Below are positions 51,456-59,671 of a DNA stretch of 64,000 nt, one piece after another (position 1 is the stretch's first letter; each line of letters starts with the position of its first letter). The translations under genes were made by a program, and so were the position numbers. The DNA comes from Hymenobacter negativus (GTDB lineage Bacteria > Bacteroidota > Bacteroidia > Cytophagales > Hymenobacteraceae), in contig NZ_JAEDAE010000009.1 in the NCBI RefSeq assembly GCF_016056375.1, positions 141,259-205,258 on the forward strand, in the 5' to 3' direction. Below the pieces are notes generated by a model, which was not told where the DNA came from, made no database searches, and saw only the letters and a list, made by a program, of their open reading frames with translations.

Positions 51456-52025
51456 CTACACATCATCCTGAAACCCACCCTTGCGCAGTTCCTCAATCGT
51501 GCGCATCACCCGGTCCTTGAGGGCAGTACGGTATTTTTCCAGCGCATCGGCCAGCCGGGCGTTGCCGATGGCCAGCATCTGAATGGCCAGCACGGCGGCA
51601 TTGGCGGCGTTGTCGAGGCCCACGGTGGCCACTGGCGTGCCGGCCGGCATCTGAATCATGCTCAGAATCGAATCGAGCCCCTGAATGGACAGCGTGCTGT
51701 TGATGGGCACCCCAATCACGGGCAGCGTGGTGAACGCGGCCACCATGCCCGGCAGGTGGGCCGCCCCGCCCCCACCCGCAATCAGCACGCGCAGGCCGCG
51801 CTTGCGGGCGCTTTCGGCGTATTCTACCATGCGGTGCGGCGTGCGGTGCGGCGACACGAGCGTGATTTCGTAAGGCACCCCGAACTGGCGGCACACCTCG
51901 GCGGCGGCCGACATAATTTTCAAATCGGACCGCGACCCCATAATAATGCCTACCAGGGGCGTTTCGGTGGTCGGGCGGTCGTGGTCAGGGCCGTTCTGGG
52001 GGGCGGCCGAAGCGTCAGGAATCAT
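51456..52025 (-). CDS. purE: N5-carboxyaminoimidazole ribonucleotide mutase
   Basis: 189 residues from the ATG at 52023-52025; the first about 22 residues (Ser/Ala/Pro-rich) are extra compared with E. coli PurE. Core motifs: VGIIMGSRSDLKIM, ITLVSPHRTPHRM, LIAGGGGAAHLPGMVAAFTTLPVIGVPINS and GLDSILSMIQMPAGTPVATVGLDNAANAAVLA. It converts N5-CAIR to CAIR in purine synthesis. purK is not in the window. The long frame upstream to 52274 overlaps marC and is not coding. Confidence 0.95.
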   Translation of the reverse strand: MIPDASAAPQNGPDHDRPTTETPLVGIIMGSRSDLKIMSAAAEVCRQFGVPYEITLVSPHRTPHRMVEYAESARKRGLRVLIAGGGGAAHLPGMVAAFTTLPVIGVPINSTLSIQGLDSILSMIQMPAGTPVATVGLDNAANAAVLAIQMLAIGNARLADALEKYRTALKDRVMRTIEELRKGGFQDDV

Positions 52026-52126
52026 AGCAATGGGTGAGCGGGGAGCGGAAATGCAACCTATGGGCAAAGCGCCCCGGCTGTTGAGGCGGCAAAATAGGGC
52101 TTTTCTGTCCGGTCCGCCCCTTCTCC

Positions 52127-52134
52127 TACCTTTG
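52127..52134 (+). promoter_or_regulatory. -7 box (TACCTTTG) six bases before the marC-like ATG
   Basis: Exact TAnnTTTG match; a weak TTTTC lies 21 bases upstream. The distance to the ATG predicts a very short or absent leader. Confidence 0.5.
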
Positions 52135-52140
52135 TTGCCT

Positions 52141-52761
52141 ATGGAAATTCTGCTCGCCACCTTCACCACCCTGTTTTCCATCGTCAATCCGTTCGGGGCG
52201 ATGCCGGTTTTCCTCACCCTCACGGCCGACGACCGCGCCTCCGAACGCGCCCGCACGGCCCTGCGCGCCTGCATTTATATGGTGGCCGTGCTGAGCGTGG
52301 CGTTCTTTGGCGGGCAGTACATTCTGAATTTCTTCGGCATTAATATTCAGCACCTGCGCATCGCGGGCGGCATTCTGCTCATCCGCTCGGCGTTCGACCT
52401 GCTCACGCCGGGCGGCAACCGCGACCGGGTGGGCCCCGAAGCCCTCGAAGAAAGCAAGCAAAAGGACGATATCAGCTTCACGCCACTGGCCATGCCCATG
52501 CTCTCCGGCCCGGGCTCGATGGCCATCTGCATCGGCCTGATTCGGCCCACCTACGTTGACAAAGCCATGACCGTGGCCGGCTTCGCACTGGTGGCGCTGG
52601 CCGCTTTTATTGTCCTGATTTTTTCGCTGCGCCTCACGCGCGTGCTCGGCAAGCCCGGGATGGCGGCCATGTCGCGCATCATGGGCTTTATCACGCTGGC
52701 CATCGGAGTCAACTTCCTGGCTTCGGCCATCGGCGTGCTGTTTCCGGGCCTGACGCGGTAA
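52141..52761 (+). CDS. MarC-family integral membrane protein
   Basis: 206 residues, six TM helices. MEILLATFTTLFSIVNPFGAMPVFLTLTAD is the family opening (NPxGxxPxFL). LRIAGGILLIRSAFDLL and FTPLAMPMLSGPGSMAICIGL follow, with MPLLxGPG-like core and IGVNFLASAI. MarC proteins (UPF0056) are inner-membrane proteins of unknown transport role; the old link to multiple antibiotic resistance has been withdrawn. The ATG at 52141 follows a -7 box by six bases. The marR-type gene starts 68 bases downstream with its own box. Confidence 0.9.
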   Translation: MEILLATFTTLFSIVNPFGAMPVFLTLTADDRASERARTALRACIYMVAVLSVAFFGGQYILNFFGINIQHLRIAGGILLIRSAFDLLTPGGNRDRVGPEALEESKQKDDISFTPLAMPMLSGPGSMAICIGLIRPTYVDKAMTVAGFALVALAAFIVLIFSLRLTRVLGKPGMAAMSRIMGFITLAIGVNFLASAIGVLFPGLTR

Positions 52762-52813
52762 GCCAAGTCAGTTGTTAGCTGGACAAGGCGGACTGCTCCG
52801 TGTCTGTCCGCGC

Positions 52814-52821
52814 TACTTTTG
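52814..52821 (+). promoter_or_regulatory. -7 box (TACTTTTG) eight bases before the marR-like ATG
   Basis: Exact TAnnTTTG match. No -33 TTG at the expected distance. Confidence 0.45.
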
Positions 52822-52829
52822 CCCCGCCC

Positions 52830-53264
52830 ATGCTCAACTCTGTCATCTTCTATTCGCTCGATAAGGCCATTCGCAGCTACCGGCGGCTGGCTCAGGCCAA
52901 CATCGACCGGGCCGGGCTGGACATTACCATCGACCAGTGGCTGGTGCTACAAGTGCTGCTGGAGCACGACGACCTGACCCAGCAGGAAATCGCGGAGCGG
53001 GTGTTCAAAGACCAGGCCTCGGTGGCGCGTATGCTGAGCCTGCTCCTGAAGCGGGGCCTGCTCTCGGCCGTGCCCCTGCCCCACGACGGCCGCCGCACCC
53101 GGCTGCGGGTAACGGCCGACGGCCACGGCATGCTCGCCGCCGTGCAGCCCATTGTGCTTAGCAACCGGGCACTGGCGCTGGCTGGCATTCCGGCCGCCGA
53201 CCTAGCCTTATTGCAGCAGGTGCTGGAACGCATTGCGCGCAACTGCGCACCGGCCGCCGAATAA
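52830..53264 (+). CDS. MarR-family transcriptional regulator
   Basis: 144 residues from the ATG at 52830. The winged helix-turn-helix is clear: ITIDQWLVLQVLLEHDDLTQQEIAERVFKDQASVARMLSLLLKRGLLSAVPLPHDGRRTRLRVTADG, with the D-x-R-R wing. Flanking helices form the dimer interface. Family members bind 16-20-bp palindromes as dimers and release them with phenolic or other ligands. The palindrome TTATGATATATCATAA lies 62 bases downstream, before the TonB receptor gene, which is a likely target (inference). Confidence 0.92.
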   Translation: MLNSVIFYSLDKAIRSYRRLAQANIDRAGLDITIDQWLVLQVLLEHDDLTQQEIAERVFKDQASVARMLSLLLKRGLLSAVPLPHDGRRTRLRVTADGHGMLAAVQPIVLSNRALALAGIPAADLALLQQVLERIARNCAPAAE

Positions 53265-53326
53265 CGCACTTTTCTGGAAAGACCATTTGCCTGCGGGCTA
53301 ATGGCAAACGCACCACCGTGCAACCT

Positions 53327-53342
53327 TTATGATATATCATAA
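53327..53342. promoter_or_regulatory. candidate MarR operator TTATGATATATCATAA
   Basis: A 16-base perfect palindrome lies between the marR-type gene and the receptor gene, 71 bases before the receptor ATG. Size, symmetry and AT-rich content fit MarR sites. Its position could block the receptor promoter. Confidence 0.6.
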
Positions 53343-53413
53343 TCTTTTACTTGTTGCTGCCTCAAACTGCTTTCTCTGACCGTCATCTTTTTCTCTGCAA
53401 TTCCTTTTTCATC

Positions 53414-55858
53414 ATGAAACGTCACCTCTTTCCATCCGCTATTGCCAGCCTGTTGCTGCTGATGATTGGGCTGCTAAATGGGCAGCCGGCCCAGGCCCAA
53501 ACGGGCACCGCCGTGCGTGGCAAAGTACAAAGCGCCGGCAGCAAGCCTGTTGAATTTGCCACCGTTACCCTGCACCGCGCCGCCGACTCAACGGTGGTGA
53601 AAACCGAGTTCAGCGACGCGCAGGGAGTCTTTTTGTTTGAGCGGGCTGCGGTGGGCCGCTACCTGGTTTCGGCGGCACAGGTGGGCTTTGACCGGCAATG
53701 GACCAAGCCCTTTGAAGTGGCCGACCAGGCGATAGAGCTGCCCGCGATGCAGCTCGCAACCAGCGCCGCAACCCAGCTGAAGGAAGTGAAAGTAGTGGGC
53801 CAGAAGCCGCTGTACGAGCATGAGGCCGACCGCACCATTGTGAACGTGGAGGGCTCGACGCTGGCGGCCGGCAACACGTCGCTGGACGTGCTGCGCCGCT
53901 CGCCGGGCGTGACCGTGGACGGCAGCGACAACCTGGCCCTGCGCGGCCGGCAGGGTGTGCTGGTGCTCATCGACGGCAAGCGCCAGCCCATGACAGGCAC
54001 CGAGCTGGCTGACTACCTGCGGGCGCTGCCGGCCGAACAGCTGAAAAGTATCGAGCTGATAACCAACCCACCGGCCAAGTACGATGCGCAGGGCGGCGCC
54101 GGCATCATCGCCATCAACCTGAAAAAAGACCAGCGCCTGGGCAGCAACGGCACCCTGAACCTGACCTACGGCCGCAGCCAATACAACAAATACACGGGCG
54201 GCCTGAGTCTGAACCATCGCCAGAAGAACCTTAACCTGTTTGGCGCTTACAACTATGCCGACCGCTCGAATCTGGCTCAGCTCACCATTCACCGCGACTT
54301 TTATGGGCGGCCGGTGGGCGCCGACCGGCCCCTGACCGGCACCACCGACCAGGACAACCGCCTGCCCAACCGGCAACGCTCGCAGAGCTGGCGCGGCGGC
54401 CTAGACTACAACCTGTCGGAGCGCACCACGGTGGGTGCGGTCGTGAGCGGCCTCGACAACCACAACTCGGCCGATGGCACCAACTTTTCGGTACTGCACG
54501 ACCTGGTGCGCGGCACCACGCAGAACTATAACTCCCTCAATACGAGCACGGGGCTTTCGGGCAACGTAGCCGGCAACCTCAACTTCCGGCATACCTACAC
54601 CAATGCGTTTGGCGCGCAGGAACTCACAGCCGACGTGGACTACGCCCGCTACCGTTCCAGCCGCGACCAGCTGCTGACCACCTTTTTGGTGAACGAGCCT
54701 AACCAGGCCAGCAGCAGCGACCAAGAGGGACATTTGGCCATTCAGTCGGCGAAGGTGGACTACACGCACCCGCTCAACAAGGAGCTGCGGCTGGAGCTGG
54801 GGGCTAAATCCAGCCTCGTGACGGCCGATAACGACCTGAAGTTTTTCACCAATAACCTGCTGGATTTGAACCGCTCGAACCGCTTTCGCTACGACGAGAA
54901 CATCAACGCGGGCTACGCCAACCTGAGCTATAGCAAACCGAAATTGACCCTGCAGGCCGGTCTGCGCGGCGAGCACACCCACGCCGTGGGCCGGCAGGAC
55001 CGCGAAGTGGAGTTTAAGGATTTCACCCGCAACTACTTCCAGCTGTTTCCGAGCGCGGCCATAAAGCGCCAGCTCAGCGAGAACCACGAGCTGGCCCTGT
55101 CGCTCAGCCGGCGCATCGACCGGCCCAGCTACGGGCAGCTCAACCCCTTCCGCCAAATCATCGACCGCACCACCTTTGGCAGCGGCAACCCCACCCTACT
55201 GCCCCAAACCAGCTACAACTTTGAACTCACGCACACCTTTCGGCAGAAGTATAGCGTGGGACTGAGCTACAGCCGCACCACCAATCCGCTCATCGGCGTG
55301 GTGCAGCCCGAAACTGACAGCACGGTGCTCTCCACCACGCGCAATCTCTCGCAGCAGCACTACTACGCCCTCACCCTCACGGCCCCCGTAGACATAACCA
55401 AGTGGTGGAAGGTTTACAACAACGCGGTGCTGTACTACAACCGCTTCACCGGCGAGCTGGCCGGCACCAACCTCAACCGCGGCGGCGTGAGCGTGGAACT
55501 GACGTCGAACCACACCTTCACCTTCGGCAAGGGCTGGACCGCCGAGCTGAACGGCAGCTACGAGTCTCAGCAGGTGTACGGCTTCCTGGTGCAGCAGCCC
55601 AACGGAGAAGTAAGTGCCGGCCTCCAAAAAAGCCTGTGGGACCGCAAGGGCAGTCTGAAGCTGACCATGGCGGACATTCTTTACACGCGGCCGGTACACG
55701 TCACTTCCACCTACGACAACTACGTGGAGCGCTTCTACCAGCGCCGCGATAGCCGCTTCGTGACGCTGGCTTTCAGCTACCGTTTTGGTAATGATAAGCT
55801 GGCGCCCACGCGCCGCCGCAGCGGCGGGGCCGAGGACGAAAAGCGCCGCGCCGGCTAA
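53414..55858 (+). CDS. TonB-dependent receptor-like outer membrane beta-barrel protein
   Basis: 814 residues from the ATG at 53414. Signal peptide ends near AQAQ. A CarboxypepD_reg-like domain (VRGKVQSAGSKPVEFATVTLHRAADSTVVKTEFSDAQGVFLFERAAVGRYLVSA) is followed by a plug (VDVLRRSPGVTVDGSDNLALRGRQGVLVLIDGKRQPMTGTELADYLRALPAEQLKSIELITNPPAKYDAQGGAGIINI-like) and an OMP_b-brl_3 barrel. Family knowledge: outer-membrane import or, in this subfamily, still undefined functions. It has no SusD or DUF4249 partner. The location behind a MarR gene and palindrome suggests ligand-controlled expression. The C-terminus is basic and lacks the usual terminal Phe. Confidence 0.9.
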   Translation: MKRHLFPSAIASLLLLMIGLLNGQPAQAQTGTAVRGKVQSAGSKPVEFATVTLHRAADSTVVKTEFSDAQGVFLFERAAVGRYLVSAAQVGFDRQWTKPFEVADQAIELPAMQLATSAATQLKEVKVVGQKPLYEHEADRTIVNVEGSTLAAGNTSLDVLRRSPGVTVDGSDNLALRGRQGVLVLIDGKRQPMTGTELADYLRALPAEQLKSIELITNPPAKYDAQGGAGIIAINLKKDQRLGSNGTLNLTYGRSQYNKYTGGLSLNHRQKNLNLFGAYNYADRSNLAQLTIHRDFYGRPVGADRPLTGTTDQDNRLPNRQRSQSWRGGLDYNLSERTTVGAVVSGLDNHNSADGTNFSVLHDLVRGTTQNYNSLNTSTGLSGNVAGNLNFRHTYTNAFGAQELTADVDYARYRSSRDQLLTTFLVNEPNQASSSDQEGHLAIQSAKVDYTHPLNKELRLELGAKSSLVTADNDLKFFTNNLLDLNRSNRFRYDENINAGYANLSYSKPKLTLQAGLRGEHTHAVGRQDREVEFKDFTRNYFQLFPSAAIKRQLSENHELALSLSRRIDRPSYGQLNPFRQIIDRTTFGSGNPTLLPQTSYNFELTHTFRQKYSVGLSYSRTTNPLIGVVQPETDSTVLSTTRNLSQQHYYALTLTAPVDITKWWKVYNNAVLYYNRFTGELAGTNLNRGGVSVELTSNHTFTFGKGWTAELNGSYESQQVYGFLVQQPNGEVSAGLQKSLWDRKGSLKLTMADILYTRPVHVTSTYDNYVERFYQRRDSRFVTLAFSYRFGNDKLAPTRRRSGGAEDEKRRAG

Positions 55859-55872
55859 GCAGAGGCTGGTCG

Positions 55873-55880
55873 TACCTTTG
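55873..55880 (+). promoter_or_regulatory. -7 box (TACCTTTG) nine bases before the hemE ATG
   Basis: Exact TAnnTTTG match in the 31-base gap after the receptor gene, so hemE can have its own transcript with a very short leader. Confidence 0.5.
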
Positions 55881-55889
55881 CGCTTCCTT

Positions 55890-56915
55890 ATGCTGAAAAA
55901 CGACCTTTTCCTGCGTGCCGCCCGGGGCGAAGCCACCGAGCGCACCCCCGTCTGGCTCATGCGCCAGGCCGGCCGCATCCTGCCCGAATACCGCGCCCTG
56001 CGCGCCCGCCTCTCCGGCTTCAAAGAGCTGGTCGAAACCCCCGACCTGGCCGCCGAAGTCACTATCCAGCCCATCGATGCGCTGGATGTGGACGCCGCTA
56101 TCATCTTCTCCGACATCCTCGTGGTGCCCGATGCCATGGGCCTGCCCTACGAAATGGTGGAAGCCCGCGGCCCCCTCTTCCCCGCCACCATCAAGTCGGC
56201 GGCCGACATCGACAAGCTCCGCATCCCCGACCCCGAGGAGGGCCTCGGCTACGTGCTCGAAGCCCTGCGCATCACCAAAAAAGCGCTGAATGGCCGCGTG
56301 CCGCTCATCGGTTTTGCCGGCGCGCCCTTCACCATCCTGGCTTACATGATTGAGGGCCACGGCTCCAAAACCTTCAGCAAAGCTCGCGGCTTCCTCTACA
56401 AAGAGCCCGCCCTGGCCCACCGCCTGCTCGCCAAAATTACCGCCACCACCATTGCCTACCTGCAAGCCCAGGTAGCCGCCGGTGCCCAAGTGGTGCAGGT
56501 GTTCGACTCGTGGGCCGGCATTCTGCCGCCCGCGCACTACACCGAGTTTTCGGCCCGCTACATCGCCGAAATCTGCGAAGCCCTGGCCCCGCTCGTGCCC
56601 GTTACGGTGTTTGCCAAAGGCGCTTGGTGGGCCGTGCCCGAGTTCGCCGCCATGCCCTGCCGCACGATAGGCCTCGACTGGAACCAGACGCCCGCCCAGG
56701 TCCGCCTCGAAGCCGGCAACAAAACCCTGCAAGGCAACCTCGACCCCTGTGCCCTCTACGGCACCTCCGAGCAGGTACGCGCCGCCACCGAAGCAATGCT
56801 CCGCCAGTTCGCCGGCGGCCCCCACATCGCCAACCTCGGCCACGGCGTGTATCCGGATACGAATCCGGACAATGTACGCGTGTTTGTGGAAACGGTGAAA
56901 GCCTGGCGGGGCTAG
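55890..56915 (+). CDS. hemE: Uroporphyrinogen decarboxylase
   Basis: 341 residues from the ATG at 55890; the open frame upstream is in the receptor gene. RTPVWLMRQAGRILPEYRALR is the UroD signature 1 with the essential Arg pair. IIFSDILVVPDAMG, GFAGAPFTILAYMIEG (signature 2) and VVQVFDSWAGIL, then HIANLGHGVYPDTNPDNV (conserved His). It decarboxylates the four acetates of uroporphyrinogen III to coproporphyrinogen III. Other hem genes are not adjacent. Confidence 0.96.
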   Translation: MLKNDLFLRAARGEATERTPVWLMRQAGRILPEYRALRARLSGFKELVETPDLAAEVTIQPIDALDVDAAIIFSDILVVPDAMGLPYEMVEARGPLFPATIKSAADIDKLRIPDPEEGLGYVLEALRITKKALNGRVPLIGFAGAPFTILAYMIEGHGSKTFSKARGFLYKEPALAHRLLAKITATTIAYLQAQVAAGAQVVQVFDSWAGILPPAHYTEFSARYIAEICEALAPLVPVTVFAKGAWWAVPEFAAMPCRTIGLDWNQTPAQVRLEAGNKTLQGNLDPCALYGTSEQVRAATEAMLRQFAGGPHIANLGHGVYPDTNPDNVRVFVETVKAWRG

Positions 56916-56946
56916 AGCAACATTTCCTCGCTAAATAGAGATAGTT

Positions 56947-57261
56947 GTGAAGCCGTTGGCAGACAAGTTCAATTCTTGGTGGTTGTATCAGGCTTCATTC
57001 AAGAATCTGCTGCACGATGCCAATGACCCAGACGACCAATTTGATGGATTTAATGCTTTTATTGCAATAGAAGCTCGTTCCATCGAAGATGCCATTGAAT
57101 GGGGTGATTATCTATCAAAACGTTATGCTGCGGAAGCCCCTAATTTACCATTTATGGGCTCTTGCGCAGAGCTTTTTGTTGAAGACCCTAAATTAGATAC
57201 TTCAGGAATCCCCTTTATCGAGTATGGGTACGACGCATCAGACGAGGAAATTGGCTGGTAA
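56947..57261 (+). CDS. small acidic protein of unknown function
   Basis: 104 residues from a GTG at 56947, the only reasonable start. No signal peptide. Sequence features: KFNSWWLYQASFKNLLHDANDPDDQFDGFNAFIAIEARSIEDAIEWGDYLSKRYAAEAPN and a very acidic C-terminus (YGYDASDEEIGW). The FIAIEARSIEDAIEWGDxLSxRYAxE pattern resembles small cytoplasmic proteins in Bacteroidota, some near immunity genes, but I cannot name a family. GC content is far below the neighbours. It lies between hemE and the PhnA-like gene on the same strand. Confidence 0.65.
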   Translation: MKPLADKFNSWWLYQASFKNLLHDANDPDDQFDGFNAFIAIEARSIEDAIEWGDYLSKRYAAEAPNLPFMGSCAELFVEDPKLDTSGIPFIEYGYDASDEEIGW

Positions 57262-57286
57262 ACGCAATAATTCATAACCAACCCGA

Positions 57287-57496
57287 ATGGACGTAAAAGA
57301 CAGCAACGGCACCCTGCTCGCCGAAGGCGACTCGGTCACCCTCATCAAAGACCTCAAAGTGAAAGGCTCCTCGCTCACGCTCAAGCGTGGCACGGTGGTC
57401 AAAAACATCCGCCTCACCAACAGCATCGCCGAAATCGAAGGCCGCACCGGTGGCAGCACCATGGTCCTCAAAACCGAGTTTTTGAAGAAGGCTTAG
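57287..57496 (+). CDS. PhnA-domain protein (YjdM-like) lacking the zinc ribbon
   Basis: 69 residues: VKDSNGTLLAEGDSVTLIKDLKVKGSSLTLKRGTVVKNIRLTNSIAEIEGRTGGSTMVLKTEFLKKA. This matches the C-terminal PhnA domain (KDxNGxxLxxGDxVxxIKDLKVKGxxxxxKxGTxVKNIRL). Full-length YjdM/PhnA is about 110 residues with an N-terminal zinc ribbon, absent here. Short forms are known in Bacteroidota. The name refers to a phosphonate operon, but the family function is unproven. A long terminator follows. Confidence 0.85.
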   Translation: MDVKDSNGTLLAEGDSVTLIKDLKVKGSSLTLKRGTVVKNIRLTNSIAEIEGRTGGSTMVLKTEFLKKA

Positions 57497-57518
57497 TTCG
57501 GATATAACTGGTGAACAG

Positions 57519-57565
57519 AAGGAGGGATTTCTGTGGCTTACTTTAGGCCACAGAAATCCCTCCTT
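57519..57565 (+). terminator. terminator, 19-bp perfect stem
   Basis: Arms 57519-57537 and 57547-57565 are complementary. It follows the PhnA-domain gene by 23 bases; the next gene starts 20 bases later. Confidence 0.75.
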
Positions 57566-57585
57566 TCACTTTTCAGCCAGTGCAT

Positions 57586-58398
57586 ATGCTTCCTCAATTA
57601 CCTTCCCGAATCGCGGCTTCGTGCGCCGCGCTAGCTTTATTCGCAGCCTTGGCCAGCTGCACTAAGCAAAAAGAGGACGCGGCTCCTACGTCAACATTTA
57701 CCGGCAAAGTAGTGCTTCACGACTTGACAGGAAACCTACTTACAGACCACAGCGGCACCGTAGTCAAACTTTACGATGCCCCCGGTACCAGTACCACCAC
57801 GGCTGCCGACGGCACTTTCTCCTTGGCGAATGTCGCGGCGGGCCCTCACCGCTTACAGTTTGAAAATTATGTGAAGGCCACGCCAGTGACCATTATTTAC
57901 GGCACATATTATACCGATGAGATATCAACTGCTGCGCCGGTCTATGCACTACCTGCGACGATACATCTCGGACAGAAACCTTTCTATACCTCATATAAAG
58001 TCACTTATCGCAGCGACAAAGACAATCAGCGCTTTATCATCAACGGCATTCGTAATCTGATGACTCCGACCATTACCCCATCCCAATATCACCGGGTTTT
58101 CCTAGACATTCCAGTTGGCTACGATGGTGGAATAGACTTGCATTACTTTAGGTATTCCAAATTATACCGCAATAACATGCCGTCGGGCTTTTCAGATACT
58201 ATTTCGTTTGCAACCCTCACAGCCAAAAATGTCCGACAGTCCTCTGCGATGATGGTTATGAGCGATAACCCCAAAGCAGACTCCTGCATTGCGCCTTTTC
58301 CCAGCGGCTTTCCTAATAACAATAGCGTTACGTTCGCGCGTTCATATCCGGCAGCGTCAGGTACTTCTGGTTATATTTTCTTTTCATGGGGGCGATAG
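57586..58398 (+). CDS. lipoprotein with carboxypeptidase-regulatory-like domain
   Basis: 270 residues from the ATG at 57586 (a GTG two codons earlier is possible). Lipobox ALASCTKQK. Residues 35-100 form a CarboxypepD_reg-like Greek-key domain: FTGKVVLHDLTGNLLTDHSGTVVKLYDAPGTSTTTAADGTFSLANVAAGPHRLQFENY. The rest is a beta-rich part of unknown type (FFSWGR end). Low GC content and lack of conserved neighbours mark it as accessory. Function unknown; outer-membrane surface location likely. Confidence 0.75.
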   Translation: MLPQLPSRIAASCAALALFAALASCTKQKEDAAPTSTFTGKVVLHDLTGNLLTDHSGTVVKLYDAPGTSTTTAADGTFSLANVAAGPHRLQFENYVKATPVTIIYGTYYTDEISTAAPVYALPATIHLGQKPFYTSYKVTYRSDKDNQRFIINGIRNLMTPTITPSQYHRVFLDIPVGYDGGIDLHYFRYSKLYRNNMPSGFSDTISFATLTAKNVRQSSAMMVMSDNPKADSCIAPFPSGFPNNNSVTFARSYPAASGTSGYIFFSWGR

Positions 58399-58529
58399 AT
58401 GCACCGAAAGAAAGATGGCACGGTTAAAAGCTTTTTAGCACGTTTGTTTATGAGTCATGAAAAGTCCATCAACGGCTTGTTGTTGGACTTTTTTGTGGGT
58501 ATTGCAGAGAGAAAATCCAGTTTGTGCCT

Positions 58530-59540
58530 TTACCGCAACCCCGCCTCCCCTGCTTCTTCCAGCAGCCGCTGCTTCTCGATGGGCACCACGCCCACCTGCT
58601 CGCACACCAGCCCGCCGCCCAGGTTGGCCAGCGCCGCCGTGAAGGCTGCCGGCTGCCCCAGCGCCACGCACAGCGCCGCGATGCTGATGACGGTATCGCC
58701 CGCGCCCGACACGTCGGAAATGGTGCGCAGGTGGGCGGGTAAGTAGGTTTTTTGGTCGTCTTGCTGGGCAAATACGCCGTATTCGCTCAGCGTCACCAAC
58801 ACGATTTCGGGCATCAGTACCTCGCGCAGCCGGGCCACGGCGGCCTCGAAGCCGGCGCGGTCGGTGTTAGGCTCGCCAAATTCTAGCTTCAGGCCCTCGC
58901 GCAGCTCTTTCAGGTTGGGCTTGAAGAGAGTGCAGTGGCGGTAAGCCAGGAAATTCTTTTTCTTGGGGTCCACTACTGTGGGGATGCTGCGCTGCCGGGC
59001 CCGAGCAATGCACTCGGTGATGATGGCCTCGCTGAGCACGCCCTTGTCGTAATCCTCGAAAATCACCACGTCGGCGCGGGCCAGCAGGTCGTCATAAGCG
59101 GCCAGGAGCTGGTCGGCTTCTTCTTGGTTGAGGTCGGTTTCGATTTCGGAGTCGATGCGCAGCAGCTGCTGGCCGTGGGCCAGGATGCGCTGCTTCACCG
59201 TAGTGGGCCGCGCTGCGCTGCGGATAAGGCCGTCGGCGGGCAGGTCGTGGGCGTGCAGCAGGTCCAGCAGCTGGTCGCCGCCTGCGTCGTCGCCAATCAC
59301 GGCGCAGAGCAGCGGCGTGGCGCCGAGGGCCTGCACGTTCAGGGCCACGTTGGCGGCCCCGCCGAGGCGGTTTTCGGTGCGGGCCACGTGCACCACGGGC
59401 ACGGGCGCTTCGGGCGAGAGGCGCGTGGCGCGGCCCCACACGTAGGCATCCACCATCACGTCGCCGATGATGAGCACGCGCAGGTTATTGAAGTCGTTGA
59501 AAAGCGTTTGCAGGGAAGAATCGGAAGTAGGCAAACTCAA
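58530..59540 (-). CDS. PfkB-family D-glycero-D-manno-heptose-7-phosphate kinase-like protein (HldE N-terminal/RfaE1)
   Basis: 336 residues from a TTG at 59538-59540. No in-frame ATG lies upstream: a TGA at 59553-59555, within the terminal bases of a hairpin element, closes the frame. RVLIIGDVMVDAYVWGRATRLSPEAPVPVVHVARTENRLGGAANVALNVQALGA matches HldE/RfaE1, with the GGAANVA ribokinase motif. DxxDYDKGVLSE and SDVSGAGDTVISIAAL (catalytic Asp in GAGDT) complete it. Role: heptose-7-phosphate to heptose-1,7-bisphosphate for LPS core. The nucleotidyltransferase half is absent, so it resembles the split RfaE1 form. Adjacent genes are not LPS genes except the GT2 gene two genes away. Confidence 0.88.
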   Translation of the reverse strand: MSLPTSDSSLQTLFNDFNNLRVLIIGDVMVDAYVWGRATRLSPEAPVPVVHVARTENRLGGAANVALNVQALGATPLLCAVIGDDAGGDQLLDLLHAHDLPADGLIRSAARPTTVKQRILAHGQQLLRIDSEIETDLNQEEADQLLAAYDDLLARADVVIFEDYDKGVLSEAIITECIARARQRSIPTVVDPKKKNFLAYRHCTLFKPNLKELREGLKLEFGEPNTDRAGFEAAVARLREVLMPEIVLVTLSEYGVFAQQDDQKTYLPAHLRTISDVSGAGDTVISIAALCVALGQPAAFTAALANLGGGLVCEQVGVVPIEKQRLLEEAGEAGLR

Positions 59541-59550
59541 AACAAAAAAC

Positions 59551-59652
59551 TGTCATCCTGAGCGCAGCGAAGGACCTTATCACGTTTGTGCTTGTCGTAG
59601 TAGTTACTGCAAACCGTTCGTGAGAAGGTCCTTCGCTGCGCTCAGGATGACA
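59551..59652. repeat. palindromic element, TGTCATnnnGAnC superfamily (copy 4)
   Basis: Perfect 28-base arms (59551-59578, 59625-59652), continuing inward through ATCACG and GTTTG/CAAAC. It lies between the heptose-kinase and aminotransferase genes, 10 bases from the kinase start and 19 from the aminotransferase stop. Confidence 0.9.
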
Positions 59653-59671
59653 AAAGTTGATACATGATTAA

